From the NCBI RefSeq assembly GCF_036010485.1, contig NZ_CP108568.1, positions 4,347,001 through 4,411,000 on the forward strand: a DNA stretch of 64,000 bases, read 5' to 3'. A program made the translations under genes and the position numbers. This DNA comes from Streptomyces sp. NBC_01198. Lineage in GTDB: Bacteria > Actinomycetota > Actinomycetes > Streptomycetales > Streptomycetaceae. The notes below the pieces were generated by a model. It had not been told where the DNA came from and searched no databases. It saw only the letters and a list, made by a program, of their open reading frames with translations. Position 1 is the stretch's first letter. Every line of letters starts with the position of its first letter. Below are positions 1 to 8,526 of this stretch, one piece after another.

Positions 1-325
1 GGTGGTTGGGAGATCCGGATAGGCGGGGCCGTCCCAGTGGTTCCATTCGTGGCCCAGGGGCAGTTGACCGGCCTCCGCCACAAGTGCCGCGAAGCCACGG
101 GGAGCACCGGGCCTCCGTGGCACCGAACAGGGCGCGAGCACCTCGACCGGCCACTGGTCGGCGCCGGCGAGGATCGCCCCCACCTCCGTAACGGTTCACG
201 AACTCCCGGTAGTCGGACGGGAAGTCAAAGCCGCACTCCGCCTTCGATCGCTCCCACGGCGGGGCCGCCAGGTTCTCCGGCGGCGGCGGCAACAGCCGGG
301 CCAATGCGTCGAGATTCGCACTCAT
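1..325 (-). pseudogene. SMI1/KNR4 (SUKH) family protein, N-terminal part with apparent frameshift
   Basis: The start ATG at 325 follows AGGAAA. The first 45 or so residues carry the pattern seen at the start of actinobacterial SMI1/KNR4 proteins: a LARLLPPP segment, a W-E pair, then FPSDYREFVNRYGGG. After the Tyr codon at 188-190 this frame becomes Arg-rich. The frame shifted by one base continues sensibly (EVGAILAGADQWPVEV, later LGHEWNHWDGPAYPDLP) to the window edge. The shift lies in a G run at about 178-187. SUKH proteins are often immunity proteins against polymorphic toxins; no toxin is adjacent here. The shift may be real or a sequencing error. The 3' end lies outside the window. Confidence 0.6.
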
Positions 326-674
326 AAGGGTTTCCTGGTGTGCTGTTGTCCCTGCCCGCCATCGCGCCGGGCAGGGCCACTGGGTTGACGCGCGCAGAGT
401 AGCCCCGGACACCGGGACCGGAGTCGGCCGGGACCTCCTCGTCGTCGAGCGGGATCGAGGAGCCAGTCCGCCTGCGCGGCCCGGACGGCCCGGACGGCCG
501 TGCCCGGGAACAGCCGGTCCGGTCGGCACGGTTGCAATGACCGAGCGACCGGCGCCGCACGCGCGGGGAAGACGGGGCCGCAGCGTCGCCCGTCTCGCCG
601 GGTCCGGGCCTGGCATCGTGGGACCTGCCGCACGCACTTCCGATCACGACGTATTCCTGCAGGAGGACTGTTTC
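326..674. other. Intergenic region between divergent genes
   Basis: About 350 bases between the SUKH-like gene and the PIG-L gene. Open frames crossing it are antisense or upstream extensions of neighbours without a ribosome site. It should hold the promoters of both divergent genes, but I see no convincing -10/-35 pair. Confidence 0.5.
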
Positions 675-1508
675 ATGACTGACCGCCCCTTGACGCTCAT
701 GGCGGTACACGCCCACCCCGACGACGAGGCCACCGGAACCGGCGGAATCCTCGCGCGATACGCGGCGGAGGGCATCCGCACGGTTCTCGTGACGTGTACC
801 GACGGCAGCTGCGGCGACGGGCCGGAGGGCGTGAAGCCGGGCGATCCCGGGCACGATCCGGCGGCAGTCGCCGCGATGCGCCGTCAGGAACTCGAGGCGA
901 GCTGTGCCGTCCTCGAGATCAGCGATCTGGAGATGCTGGACTACGCCGACTCGGGGATGATGGGCTGGCCGAGCAACGACGCCCCCGGGGCCTTCTGGCA
1001 GACCCCGGTCGAGGAAGGCGCCGCCCGGCTCGCGGAGCTCATGCGGCACTACCGACCCGATGTGGTCGTCACCTACGACGAGAACGGCTTCTACGGCCAC
1101 CCCGACCACATCCAGGCCCACCGCATCACGATGGCGGCGCTGGAGCTGACCGCGCCGACGCCGAAGGTGTACTGGACCACGGCACCCCGCTCGATGATGC
1201 AGCGGTTCGGTCAGGTCATGCGCGAGTTCGGTGGGGACACGCCGGAACCGGACCCGGCGGAGACCGCCGCCCTGGCCGAGATCGGCCTCCCCGACGACGA
1301 GATCACCACGTGGGTGGACACGACCGCGTTCAGCGGTCAGAAGTTCGACGCGCTGGCCGCGCACGCCAGCCAGGGCGAGAACATCTTCTTCCTCAAGATG
1401 GGCAGGGAGCGGTTCAGCGAGCTGATGGGCGTGGAGACCTTCGTACGGGTCAGGGACACCACCGGCGCGACCGTGCCCGAGAGCGACCTCTTCGCCGGCC
1501 TGCGCTGA
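675..1508 (+). CDS. PIG-L family deacetylase (MshB/Mca-like)
   Basis: A 277-residue cytosolic zinc hydrolase of the GlcNAc-PI deacetylase (LmbE/PIG-L) family. The AHPDDE motif at residues 13-18 supplies zinc ligands and the catalytic Asp; a second HPDH motif lies near residue 143. The family includes the mycothiol enzymes MshB and Mca and antibiotic-tailoring deacetylases. The AGGAGG ribosome site before ATG 675 makes this start better than the longer upstream frame. The exact substrate, de-N-acetylation of a GlcNAc-inositol or amide cleavage of a conjugate, cannot be read from sequence. It appears to be a single-gene unit, divergent from the SUKH-like gene. Confidence 0.88.
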   Translation: MTDRPLTLMAVHAHPDDEATGTGGILARYAAEGIRTVLVTCTDGSCGDGPEGVKPGDPGHDPAAVAAMRRQELEASCAVLEISDLEMLDYADSGMMGWPSNDAPGAFWQTPVEEGAARLAELMRHYRPDVVVTYDENGFYGHPDHIQAHRITMAALELTAPTPKVYWTTAPRSMMQRFGQVMREFGGDTPEPDPAETAALAEIGLPDDEITTWVDTTAFSGQKFDALAAHASQGENIFFLKMGRERFSELMGVETFVRVRDTTGATVPESDLFAGLR

Positions 1509-1601
1509 GCCGCGCGTCGTCCCTACGGCCCTACGGCCAGGGAGCTGCCGGCCGGCGGCTGAGGCGGCGGCCGGCCGGACGTTCTCGCCGGTGCCGGCCG
1601 C

Positions 1602-1661
1602 GATCGGGCGCCGGCGGCCGGGATCAGACGCCGGCGGGCGCGATCAGGCGCTGGCGGCGCC
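1602..1661. repeat. Imperfect 20-bp tandem repeat, three copies
   Basis: Three successive units begin GATC(G/A)GGCGC or GATCAGACGC, each followed by (C/T)GGCGG. The third unit overlaps the stop codon of the SpoIIE phosphatase gene. It lies between two convergent genes. Confidence 0.55.
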
Positions 1662-2837
1662 GTTCCACTGGCAGAACAGGACGGTGGCGTCGTCCTCAAG
1701 GCGGCCCTGCTGGTGCTCCAGGAGCGCGTGGATGAGGCGGCGCAGCGTCTCGGCGACCGTCAGGCCGGCCGCGTGGTGGCGTATGACGAAGTCGGTGAAC
1801 CGGTCGATGCCGAACTGCTGCCCGTCGGCGTCCCGTGCTTCGGTGATGCCGTCGGTGTAGAGCAGCAGCCTGTCCCCGGGTTCGAGCTGTTCGCGGCACA
1901 CGGTGATCGGCAGCTTGAAATCGGCGCCCATCGGACCGGCCGGGGGGCAGCGGACCACGCTGGCCCAGCGCCCGCCACGGATGACGATGGGGAGCAGGTG
2001 GCCGCGGTTGACCCAGGTCAGGGCCCCGGTGTTCAGGTCGAGATCGGCGAGTATGCCGGTGGCGTAGCTCCGGTGATCGAACTGCTGGAGCAGCAGCTCC
2101 TCGATGGCCCGGCTCACTTCTGCGATGCCCGCGCCCCGCCGGCGCTCGTTGCGGCAGGCGGCCATCACCAGACTGGCGGTCAGTCCTGACATGGTGTTGT
2201 GGCCCATGGCATCGAAGACCGCCAGGTGCACTGTGTCGTCGCATATCGCGTAGTCGAAGCCGTCGCCGGCGACCTGGTACGCCGGTTCCATCGCGGCACT
2301 CACGGTGACCCGCTCGTTGGCGAACGTGGGCGGCGGCATCAGCGTCCACTGCAACTCCGCGGAGACGGCCATGTGCCGGGTCCGGATCAGCCGCGCGTAG
2401 GAGTCGCTCTGCGCGCGCTTGGCTATCAGCAGCAGCCCGGTCACCAGGGCGAGGGACTGCGCGGCGGCGAGATCCGCTTCGGTGTTCTTCTGCGAGCGCA
2501 GCCGCAGAACACCCAGGCGCTGCGTGCCGTCCACGATCGGGAGCCAGTGGTCGCGTCCGTCCGAACTGCTCAGGATCTGCTCGGTCTGGTAGACGCGGCC
2601 CGCCAGCGTGGAGTCGATGCGCAGTTCGGCACCGCCTGCCCCGGCGTTCTGGCCGTGCCCGGTGACCTCGCGCAGCACATCCTGCTGGAGGTCCGCCACG
2701 TACAACCGGGCCCGCCCGACACCGAGGCGTCCCGCGGCGGCGTCCAGCAGCGCCGGCAGTTGCTCGAAGGCCGCTCGGCAACTGTCCTGCAGCAGGCGGG
2801 CCAGCGCGCCGGACCCATCGGTGTGCGGTGCTGCCAT
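1644..2837 (-). CDS. GAF-like plus PP2C/SpoIIE serine phosphatase
   Basis: About 397 residues. The N-terminal part (roughly 10-170) resembles a GAF-type sensor. The C-terminal part is a PP2C-type SpoIIE phosphatase, with DGFDYAI and AVFDAMGH motifs and a late LLLYTDGITEARD motif holding metal-binding Asp residues. Such proteins in actinobacteria usually dephosphorylate anti-anti-sigma factors in partner-switching pathways; no partner is adjacent. Start is uncertain: ATG 2837 follows a GGGG stretch, while an in-frame ATG at 2882 has no clear ribosome site. Soluble, with no membrane segment. Confidence 0.85.
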   Translation of the reverse strand: MAAPHTDGSGALARLLQDSCRAAFEQLPALLDAAAGRLGVGRARLYVADLQQDVLREVTGHGQNAGAGGAELRIDSTLAGRVYQTEQILSSSDGRDHWLPIVDGTQRLGVLRLRSQKNTEADLAAAQSLALVTGLLLIAKRAQSDSYARLIRTRHMAVSAELQWTLMPPPTFANERVTVSAAMEPAYQVAGDGFDYAICDDTVHLAVFDAMGHNTMSGLTASLVMAACRNERRRGAGIAEVSRAIEELLLQQFDHRSYATGILADLDLNTGALTWVNRGHLLPIVIRGGRWASVVRCPPAGPMGADFKLPITVCREQLEPGDRLLLYTDGITEARDADGQQFGIDRFTDFVIRHHAAGLTVAETLRRLIHALLEHQQGRLEDDATVLFCQWNGAASA

Positions 2838-3077
2838 GGTGTGAACCCCGAGGGAGAGGGAAGGGAGCCGGTCCGCCTCCATGCGGTCCGCGGCTGCCAG
2901 CAGCGCGACGGACGGCGGCGAGAAGCCCGGGCGACGGTCGCCGTCACCCTACCTCCGCCGCGGCACGCTGGGCCCGGGGCCGGTGGGGCACACCGCCCGC
3001 AACTCCCTCAGGTTCGACACGAATGCCCGGCCGTGTCCGGTCCGGGCGAACCGGTGGGCGAGTGGCATCATATAGAG

Positions 3078-3254
3078 GTGGACACGCCTAAATTGGCCCT
3101 CGCCGCCCAGCGGTACGACGACGCCGAAGACGCCCGCGAGGCGGCGGCGGAAGACCTCAGGGCCGAAAGCGCGGCCGCCCTGGCACAGGGGGCCGACGAG
3201 AACGAGCTCGCCGAAACCATCGGCAGACCGCTGGCGGACCTGCCCAAGCTCTGA
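3078..3254 (+). CDS. Small conserved-type hypothetical protein, 58 residues
   Basis: A GTG start gives a 58-residue, acidic, Ala-rich, probably all-helical protein. Its C-terminal half (ALAQGADENELAETIGRP) resembles a short helix-turn-helix tail as in small actinobacterial proteins of unknown function. The start has only a weak GAG upstream. It may be translated from a nearly leaderless message. No function is assigned. Confidence 0.5.
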   Translation: MDTPKLALAAQRYDDAEDAREAAAEDLRAESAAALAQGADENELAETIGRPLADLPKL

Positions 3255-3628
3255 CGGCGACGACGCCTCGGGGCCGAGGGGCGCGCCGTGACGGCGATCA
3301 CCGGTCGGTCGTGCCGTCGTGGCCGCCGAACGGCGGGGCGTCGCCGGGTCGAGGTCACCGCGAGACGCCGGGGTGAAAGGTCGCTGCCGGAGACCGTACG
3401 GCCCGTCGCCGTCGGCCGACGGCTCGGCGGGGACGGTTCTCGGCACTGTCCGGAATATGGGCACTGGCCGGTCCGGACCGCCGCGTCGGCCCAGCGACAG
3501 GGCGCCCGGTTCTCCCAGCGGCCGGAGCCCCGGCCCACCCTGCCGGGGCCTTCGCTCCGCCGACCCCGGTCCTCCCGCCGGCGATGAGCCGACGGACGCA
3601 TGGCACGCCGAGCGCGAAAGGCAGGACC
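3255..3628. other. Intergenic region, no recognised feature
   Basis: About 370 bases before the photolyase gene. Frames through it are low-complexity shadows without ribosome sites. I see no RNA gene or strong hairpin. It presumably contains the photolyase promoter. Confidence 0.5.
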
Positions 3629-5206
3629 ATGGAGCCTCGCCCGCACTGGCTGTTCGGGGACCAGCTCGGCCCGCACTTCCTCGACCCCCGGCACGGCGGC
3701 CCCGATGCGCGGGCGCCGGTGATCATGATCGAGGCGCGCTCGGTGCTGCGCCGCCGTCGCTTCCACCGGGCCAAGGCGCATCTGGTGCTCTCGGCGATGC
3801 GACACCGCGCAGCCGAACTCGGCGACCGGGTGACGTACATCCGGGCGGAGACGTACGCCGACGGGCTGAGGCAGGCACTGGACCACGGTCTGCCACGCCG
3901 GACCGCGGCGCGTGGCGCGGACGCGGACGGCCGGCGGAAAGGCGGCCGCGCCGAGGGCCGGGTGACGGTCTGCCACCCCACCTCACGTGCGGCACTGCGA
4001 TTCGTCAGCGCGCTCGACGGCGTGGAGATCCTGCCGGCCAGGGGCTTCCTCGTGTCGCGGGAGGACTTCCAGGAGTGGGCGGGCCGCGACAGCGGGCAGA
4101 GCCTGCGGATGGAGGGCTTCTACCGCTGGGTACGCCGACAGCATGACCTGCTGATGGACGGCGATGAGCCGATCGGCGGCCGGTGGAACCTCGACCACGA
4201 CAACCGCGAGCCCCCGCCGCGCGGGCGGGACGCCCTCGATGTCCGGGGCCCCTGGCGACCGCGCGAGGACGCGATCGACGCCGAGATCCGCCGGGACCTC
4301 GACCGCTGGGAGCGCGACGGCCAGGTGTCCTTCGTCGGCCGGGACGGCCCCCGCCGCTTCCCCGCCACCCGGCATGAGGCACTCAGCGCGCTGCGCCGCT
4401 TCACCGCCGACCGGCTGCCGGACTTCGGCCGCTACGAGGACGCCATGCTCGCCGCCGACCCCGTGATGAGCCACAGCCTGCTCTCGTCGTCGCTCAACCT
4501 CGGACTGCTCGACCCGGCCGAATGCGTCGAGCGCGCCGAACGCTCCTACCGGGCCGGCGACGCGCCCCTGAACAGCGTCGAGGGCTTCGTCCGGCAGATC
4601 GCCGGCTGGCGCGAGTACGTATGGCAGCTGTACTGGCACTTCGGCGAGGACTACCGGCACCGCAACGCGCTCGGCCACACCGCCGCGCTGCCCGGCTGGT
4701 TCCTCGATCTGGACGCCGACGCCGTCACCGCGAACTGCCTCTCCACCGTGCTGGCACAGGTACGGGACACCGGCTGGACCCACCACATCCCCCGGCTCAT
4801 GGTGCTGGGCAGCCGCGCCCTCCAGGACGGCTGGGACCCGGCGGCCGTCACCGACTGGTTCCACCGCTGCTTCGTCGACGGCTACGACTGGGTCATGCTG
4901 CCCAACGTCGTCGGCATGTCGCAGTACGCGGACGGCGGCCTGATGACCACCAAGCCGTACACCTCCGGGGGCGCGTACATCAACAGGATGAGCGACCTGT
5001 GCGGGCCGTGCGCCTACCGGCCCACCGACCGCACCGGGGACCATGCCTGCCCCTACACCGCGGGCTACTGGGCCTTCCTGCACCACCACCGTGCCCGGCT
5101 GGCCGCCAACCACCGCACGGCCCGGGCCGTTCACGGCCTCGACCGGCTGCAGGACCTCCCCGTACTCCTCGACCAGGTGGCCGAACGCGGAGACGCGGCG
5201 CCCTGA
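3629..5206 (+). CDS. Iron-sulfur bacterial cryptochrome/(6-4) photolyase (FeS-BCP, DPRP family)
   Basis: A 525-residue flavoprotein of the deoxyribodipyrimidine photolyase-related family. The N-terminal antenna domain begins HWLFGDQLGPHFLD and the C-terminal half is the FAD-binding helical domain. Four cysteines match the 4Fe-4S ligands of PhrB and CryB in spacing: C370, C458, C461 and C474 (88, 3 and 13 residues apart, as reported for C350/C438/C441/C454). These enzymes repair (6-4) photoproducts with blue light or act as photoreceptors. AAAGGCAGG precedes ATG 3629. An Arg/Gly/Asp-rich insertion lies near residues 90-110. No carotenoid or sigma-factor genes, frequent partners of light regulation, are adjacent. 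Confidence 0.9.
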   Translation: MEPRPHWLFGDQLGPHFLDPRHGGPDARAPVIMIEARSVLRRRRFHRAKAHLVLSAMRHRAAELGDRVTYIRAETYADGLRQALDHGLPRRTAARGADADGRRKGGRAEGRVTVCHPTSRAALRFVSALDGVEILPARGFLVSREDFQEWAGRDSGQSLRMEGFYRWVRRQHDLLMDGDEPIGGRWNLDHDNREPPPRGRDALDVRGPWRPREDAIDAEIRRDLDRWERDGQVSFVGRDGPRRFPATRHEALSALRRFTADRLPDFGRYEDAMLAADPVMSHSLLSSSLNLGLLDPAECVERAERSYRAGDAPLNSVEGFVRQIAGWREYVWQLYWHFGEDYRHRNALGHTAALPGWFLDLDADAVTANCLSTVLAQVRDTGWTHHIPRLMVLGSRALQDGWDPAAVTDWFHRCFVDGYDWVMLPNVVGMSQYADGGLMTTKPYTSGGAYINRMSDLCGPCAYRPTDRTGDHACPYTAGYWAFLHHHRARLAANHRTARAVHGLDRLQDLPVLLDQVAERGDAAP

Positions 5207-5375
5207 TTCCCGGACGCAGGCCCGTCGTCCGGCAGGACCGGTGCACGCGGCACCCGCCGATCGCGCCTCCGGCTGCGGGCTCGGCATGCGTCGTACGGAG
5301 AACGCCTGTAACACGCCGGGGGCCCCGCGCATCGAGTACGGGTAAGAGCACGCCGTCCTGAGGGGGCCGCCCGCA

Positions 5376-5512
5376 TTGCGACAGGTACAGACCAAGGCGT
5401 ACATCGAGTTCGCCCAGGCCAGGGCTGGCGGGACGTCGCCACGGGGATGCCGGTGCCGTCGGAGTCGGCCGCGGTGCCGTTCAGGCTGATCAGCACAGAG
5501 CAGTGGTCCTAG
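5376..5512 (+). pseudogene. Decayed 3' gene fragment, unidentified
   Basis: Two frames look coding in succession: a short stretch containing AYIEFAQARAG, then, one frame over, DVATGMPVPSESAAV followed by PFRLISTEQWS and TAG at 5510-5512. Together they look like the C-terminus of a larger protein interrupted by a small indel. I do not recognise the family. Confidence 0.3.
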
Positions 5513-5540
5513 GTCTGGCCCTTCGGCCGGCGTCGGGTAC

Positions 5541-5590
5541 GGTCCGGGTCCGGGTCCGATGACGGGTCCCGGCCCCGGCCCCGGCCCCGG
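5541..5590. repeat. GGTCCG / GGCCCC hexamer repeats, terminator-like
   Basis: Three GGTCCG units (5541-5558) face four CCGGCC-type units (5566-5590). With G-U pairs the RNA can fold on itself. It follows the decayed fragment and precedes the membrane protein gene, so it may be a terminator remnant. Confidence 0.35.
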
Positions 5591-5666
5591 TGTACTCCCT
5601 GCGCGGTAGCCGCGGTCACGCCTGGCGCACGACGACCCGGGCGCCCGCGGCTGCCACGCTGGGCGG

Positions 5667-6197
5667 GTGAGCACGCTGCCGAAGAATCTCCCGCCTGCAC
5701 CACGGACCACCGCCAGGAAGCGCCCGAGGCTGTCGCCGCCGTGGCGCAAGCTCCTGCTGACCATCCACGTGACCGTCTCGGTCGGGCTGCTCGGCACCGA
5801 CGCGGCCGTGGTCGCCCTGGTCACCTCGGGATGGCTCGGCCACGCCCGCCCCGTCACCGTCTACCCGGCGGCACACCTGCTCGGCGAATACCTGCTCCTG
5901 CCGCTCGCCCTGCTGGCGCTCGTCACCGGTCTCGCGCTCGGGCTGCTCACGCCCTGGGGACTGCTGCGGTACTGGTGGGTGCTGATCAGCCTGGCGGTGA
6001 ACACCGTCGGGACGGCGCTGGCCGTCTTCGTGCTCCTCCCCGGACTGGACACGGCGGCGACCGCCGCACTCGCTGGGCACGCCGTGGCCTCCCCGTCCTC
6101 GCTGGTACGGGATTCGGGCGCGGCCTGCTGCGTTCTGATCGCGACCGTCGCGATCTCGTACTACAAGCCCTTCGGGCGGATCAGGCGACGGAGCTGA
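5667..6197 (+). CDS. Four-helix membrane protein, DUF2269-like
   Basis: A 176-residue integral membrane protein. After a basic N-terminal tail there are four hydrophobic segments near residues 28-50, 67-90, 100-122 and 145-165. The first contains the conserved-looking LLTIHVTVSVGLLGTD. Layout and length match small actinobacterial DUF2269-type proteins of unknown function. GTG 5667 is the first in-frame start near a GGGCGG stretch. No clear functional context. Confidence 0.7.
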   Translation: MSTLPKNLPPAPRTTARKRPRLSPPWRKLLLTIHVTVSVGLLGTDAAVVALVTSGWLGHARPVTVYPAAHLLGEYLLLPLALLALVTGLALGLLTPWGLLRYWWVLISLAVNTVGTALAVFVLLPGLDTAATAALAGHAVASPSSLVRDSGAACCVLIATVAISYYKPFGRIRRRS

Positions 6198-6289
6198 TGA
6201 TGCCCGCGGCCTGGCAAGGGCTTCCCGTGGATCCGCCTCCGCCAGCGGAGATGATCGGCCGGACAGGTCGTGGAGCCTGTCCGACCCGG

Positions 6290-6763
6290 TCAGGAACCTG
6301 CCCTGGCACCTGCGCTTCGGCACGTCGCGCAGGAGGCGGTGCGCTCGGCCCGTTCGTGCAGGAAATCGGCGAACCAGGCCGTCGCCGAGGCCGCCACCAC
6401 CGCGGCGGCGACCCCGAGTCCGACCGGGTGGATCGCGGCCGGCCAGGTCACAATTCGGGCCCGAAGGCCGTTCCAGGGGTCCACCGGGGTGAAGCAGGCC
6501 ACGACCGACACGATCACAGCGACCAGTTGCGTGGTCGCGACCAGCAAGGCGGTCCTGCCCCAGACGTTTCGCACCACGGGTTTGACCGCCTGGTCGCAGT
6601 TTCGGCAGAACCCCTCGGTGCCGACCGCCGGGCTGGGCTGCGCCGCCGCCTCGGCGCCCGGCCTCCCGCGCGGCGGCTCGATCACCTCGGCCCGAGCAGT
6701 ACCCGGCGGCTCGGACGGATCGCGGCCCACCCGCGCCTTGGCCTCTCGAACTCTCAACGCCAT
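6290..6763 (-). CDS. Two-helix membrane protein with paired CxxC motifs
   Basis: A 157-residue protein. A Pro-rich cytosolic N-terminal region ends in FCRNCD. Two hydrophobic segments follow (about 73-93 and 112-132), then CATC near the C-terminus. Two CxxC pairs on the same side of the membrane could form one split zinc site. I do not recognise the family. ATG 6763 is the only reasonable start. No homologous function is assigned. Confidence 0.6.
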   Translation of the reverse strand: MALRVREAKARVGRDPSEPPGTARAEVIEPPRGRPGAEAAAQPSPAVGTEGFCRNCDQAVKPVVRNVWGRTALLVATTQLVAVIVSVVACFTPVDPWNGLRARIVTWPAAIHPVGLGVAAAVVAASATAWFADFLHERAERTASCATCRSAGARAGS

Positions 6764-6821
6764 CCCCCACTCGCTTACGGCAGTCGGGCCGAGTGTCCCA
6801 CCCCACCCCGGCCGGTGGGGG

Positions 6822-7240
6822 CGCCCCGTCGTCGCTCGCGAGGCAGCCGTCGGCCAGGCCGACAGGGCCTTTCGGAACGCTCAATACGCCATGGCCGCCG
6901 GCTTTGTCCTCCTCGATCTGTTTGTCTTCGCGGCCTGGCGCTCCCCGTTGACCTCGGGCAGCGTCGCTGCAGCCGGGCTTGGGACGGTTGCGGCCGCCCT
7001 CGCCGGATACGTAGCGCGAACGTTCATCACGTCACAGCAGATGACCTCGTCGGCGATGCGCTCCTACTTCGATCAGCCATTGGAGCTCTCCCGCTACCTG
7101 GCACTGAGCGGCTGATTCGCAGTTCCGGTATCAGCAAGGACACGCAGTCCGAACTGCCCTACACCCTCGTGCACTCGACGGTCACCGGCAGGGTGCCCGC
7201 AGCGAACCCATCGCAGACGTCGAGCGCAGCCGAGGAATAG
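6822..7240 (+). pseudogene. Frameshifted membrane protein resembling TRADD-N-associated membrane domain proteins
   Basis: The frame up to 7115 reads DRAFRNAQYAMAAGFVLLD, two hydrophobic stretches, then QPLELSRYL and a premature stop. One frame over the protein continues with ERLIRSSGISKDTQSEL to TAG at 7238-7240. The joined sequence has the layout I associate with the actinobacterial TRADD-N-associated membrane domain (RNA helix, two transmembrane helices, QPLEFSRYLAAERL). There is no good start codon upstream in frame; ATG 6891 would fall inside the conserved part. I infer loss of the 5' end plus a one-base frameshift near 7105. The family name is from memory and moderately certain. Confidence 0.5.
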
Positions 7241-7275
7241 ACCCTGCGGCAGCGGTGGACCCATGGGCCCTCGAC

Positions 7276-7920
7276 TCACTTTCGCCAGAACAGGTGGTGT
7301 GTCACACCGCTGGGGCTGGGCACGACCTCCAGGTGGAAGCGGTCGAGCAGTTCATCGGGCGATTCCCAGAGCCGTAGCCCGGACCCGAACTTCACCGGCG
7401 AGACCGCGATGTGCATGGTGTCGACGAGGTCGGCGTCGAGGAACTGGCGGATGGTGCTGACCCCGCCGCCGAGCCGGACGTCCTTGCCCTGCGCGGCATC
7501 GCGGGCCTGATCGAGGACCGCGGCGGGGTCGCCGTCGACGAAGTGGAAGGTGGTGTCGGAGAGCGTGAACGACGCACGAGTGTGGTGGGTCATGACGAAC
7601 ACCGGTGTGTGGAACGGGGGCTCCTCCCCCCACCAGCCCTGCCACTCGTCGTCCTGCCAGGGGCCGCGCTGCGGGCCGAACTTGTTGCGGCCCATGATCT
7701 CCGCACCGATGTTGCGCGCGAAGTCCCGCGTGAAGTAGTCGTCGATACCCCGGCTCCCCCCGGGAGCCGAGCGCATGGGCCAGCTCGCCGTGGCGCCGGC
7801 CCAGGCGAACAGCTTCCCGGGATTGACGTGACCGAACGGCCGCTCCAGCGTCTGGTCCTCGCCGGCGCCGACGCCGTCACTCGAGACGCCGAAGTTCATC
7901 ACTCTCACCAGTTGGTTCAC
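7276..7920 (-). CDS. Dihydrofolate reductase-like (RibD C-terminal domain) protein
   Basis: A 214-residue cytosolic protein of the RibD-C/DHFR-like superfamily, common as a stand-alone NADPH-dependent reductase of unknown substrate. Features include an early MNFGVSSDGVGAG strand, GAEIMGRNKFGP, FVMTHHTRASF, and the cofactor-binding-type VRLGGGVSTIRQFLDADLVD. GTG 7920 with GAGGAAA six bases upstream is preferred over the longer frame starting at 8091, whose first 57 residues look non-coding. Confidence 0.82.
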   Translation of the reverse strand: MNQLVRVMNFGVSSDGVGAGEDQTLERPFGHVNPGKLFAWAGATASWPMRSAPGGSRGIDDYFTRDFARNIGAEIMGRNKFGPQRGPWQDDEWQGWWGEEPPFHTPVFVMTHHTRASFTLSDTTFHFVDGDPAAVLDQARDAAQGKDVRLGGGVSTIRQFLDADLVDTMHIAVSPVKFGSGLRLWESPDELLDRFHLEVVPSPSGVTHHLFWRK

Positions 7921-8112
7921 GGGTTTCCTCGTCAGATCGGGTCCAGTCGTCGTGCGGCGAGGCGCCGCACACCATGGCGTCGAACGGGACTCGGCCGGAT
8001 CGACAGCGGCCCGCCACTTTTGCCGACGGCACCGGCGGTCGGCGTAGACCGTCGATGGCAGCGTGTACGGGGACAGCAGCGCCGAGTGCACACGGGGGCG
8101 GCTTCGGCTGAG

Positions 8113-8358
8113 TCAGAAACCCCGTTCCCTGTTCCAGCGGTTCACGTGGGCCGCGTAGAAGTAATTGCCGATGCCCGCGGTGAACATGAACAGCCAGAAG
8201 TGGACGGCGGCCGACTGGCGGCGGCGACTCAGGCCCGCCCCGCCGACGAACGCCGCAGCCGACGCCGATGCCGACGCGGAGCTGGTGTTGTTGATGATGA
8301 TCGTCGGGGGCTGCTGCCCGTAGGCGTGGGCAGGCTGTTGATCCGGTGCTGTCGTCAT
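8113..8358 (-). CDS. Small single-pass membrane protein
   Basis: An 81-residue protein: polar N-terminus with PPTIIINNTSSASASASAA, then a basic RRRQS patch, one hydrophobic segment (about 53-68) and an NRWNRERGF tail. This composition (IINNTSS, Ala/Ser tract, membrane helix, W-N-R-R-G) recurs in short proteins of Streptomyces and their phages. Function unknown. ATG 8358 is the start. Confidence 0.65.
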   Translation of the reverse strand: MTTAPDQQPAHAYGQQPPTIIINNTSSASASASAAAFVGGAGLSRRRQSAAVHFWLFMFTAGIGNYFYAAHVNRWNRERGF

Positions 8359-8526
8359 GCTGTGTCGGCTCCCTCAGTACCTTCCGGTGTGCAACGACGA
8401 ATGGCACGGTAGGGGGCCTTGCGGGATCAACGGGGGTGAATCACCCCCGCGTCACCCGTTCGGATCAACGTTTTCGGCCGCGACTGCTCTCCGCCGTGAC
8501 GGCCTGCCTGCCCGTACGGTGACGTC

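Noticed and set aside
225..1364. 379-residue minus-strand frame opposite the PIG-L gene
   Set aside because: Shadow of the deacetylase gene, without motifs; its end also crosses the SUKH-like start.
3001..3030. T-loop-like GGTTCGA sequence suggesting a tRNA
   Set aside because: No matching acceptor, anticodon or D-arm could be folded around it.
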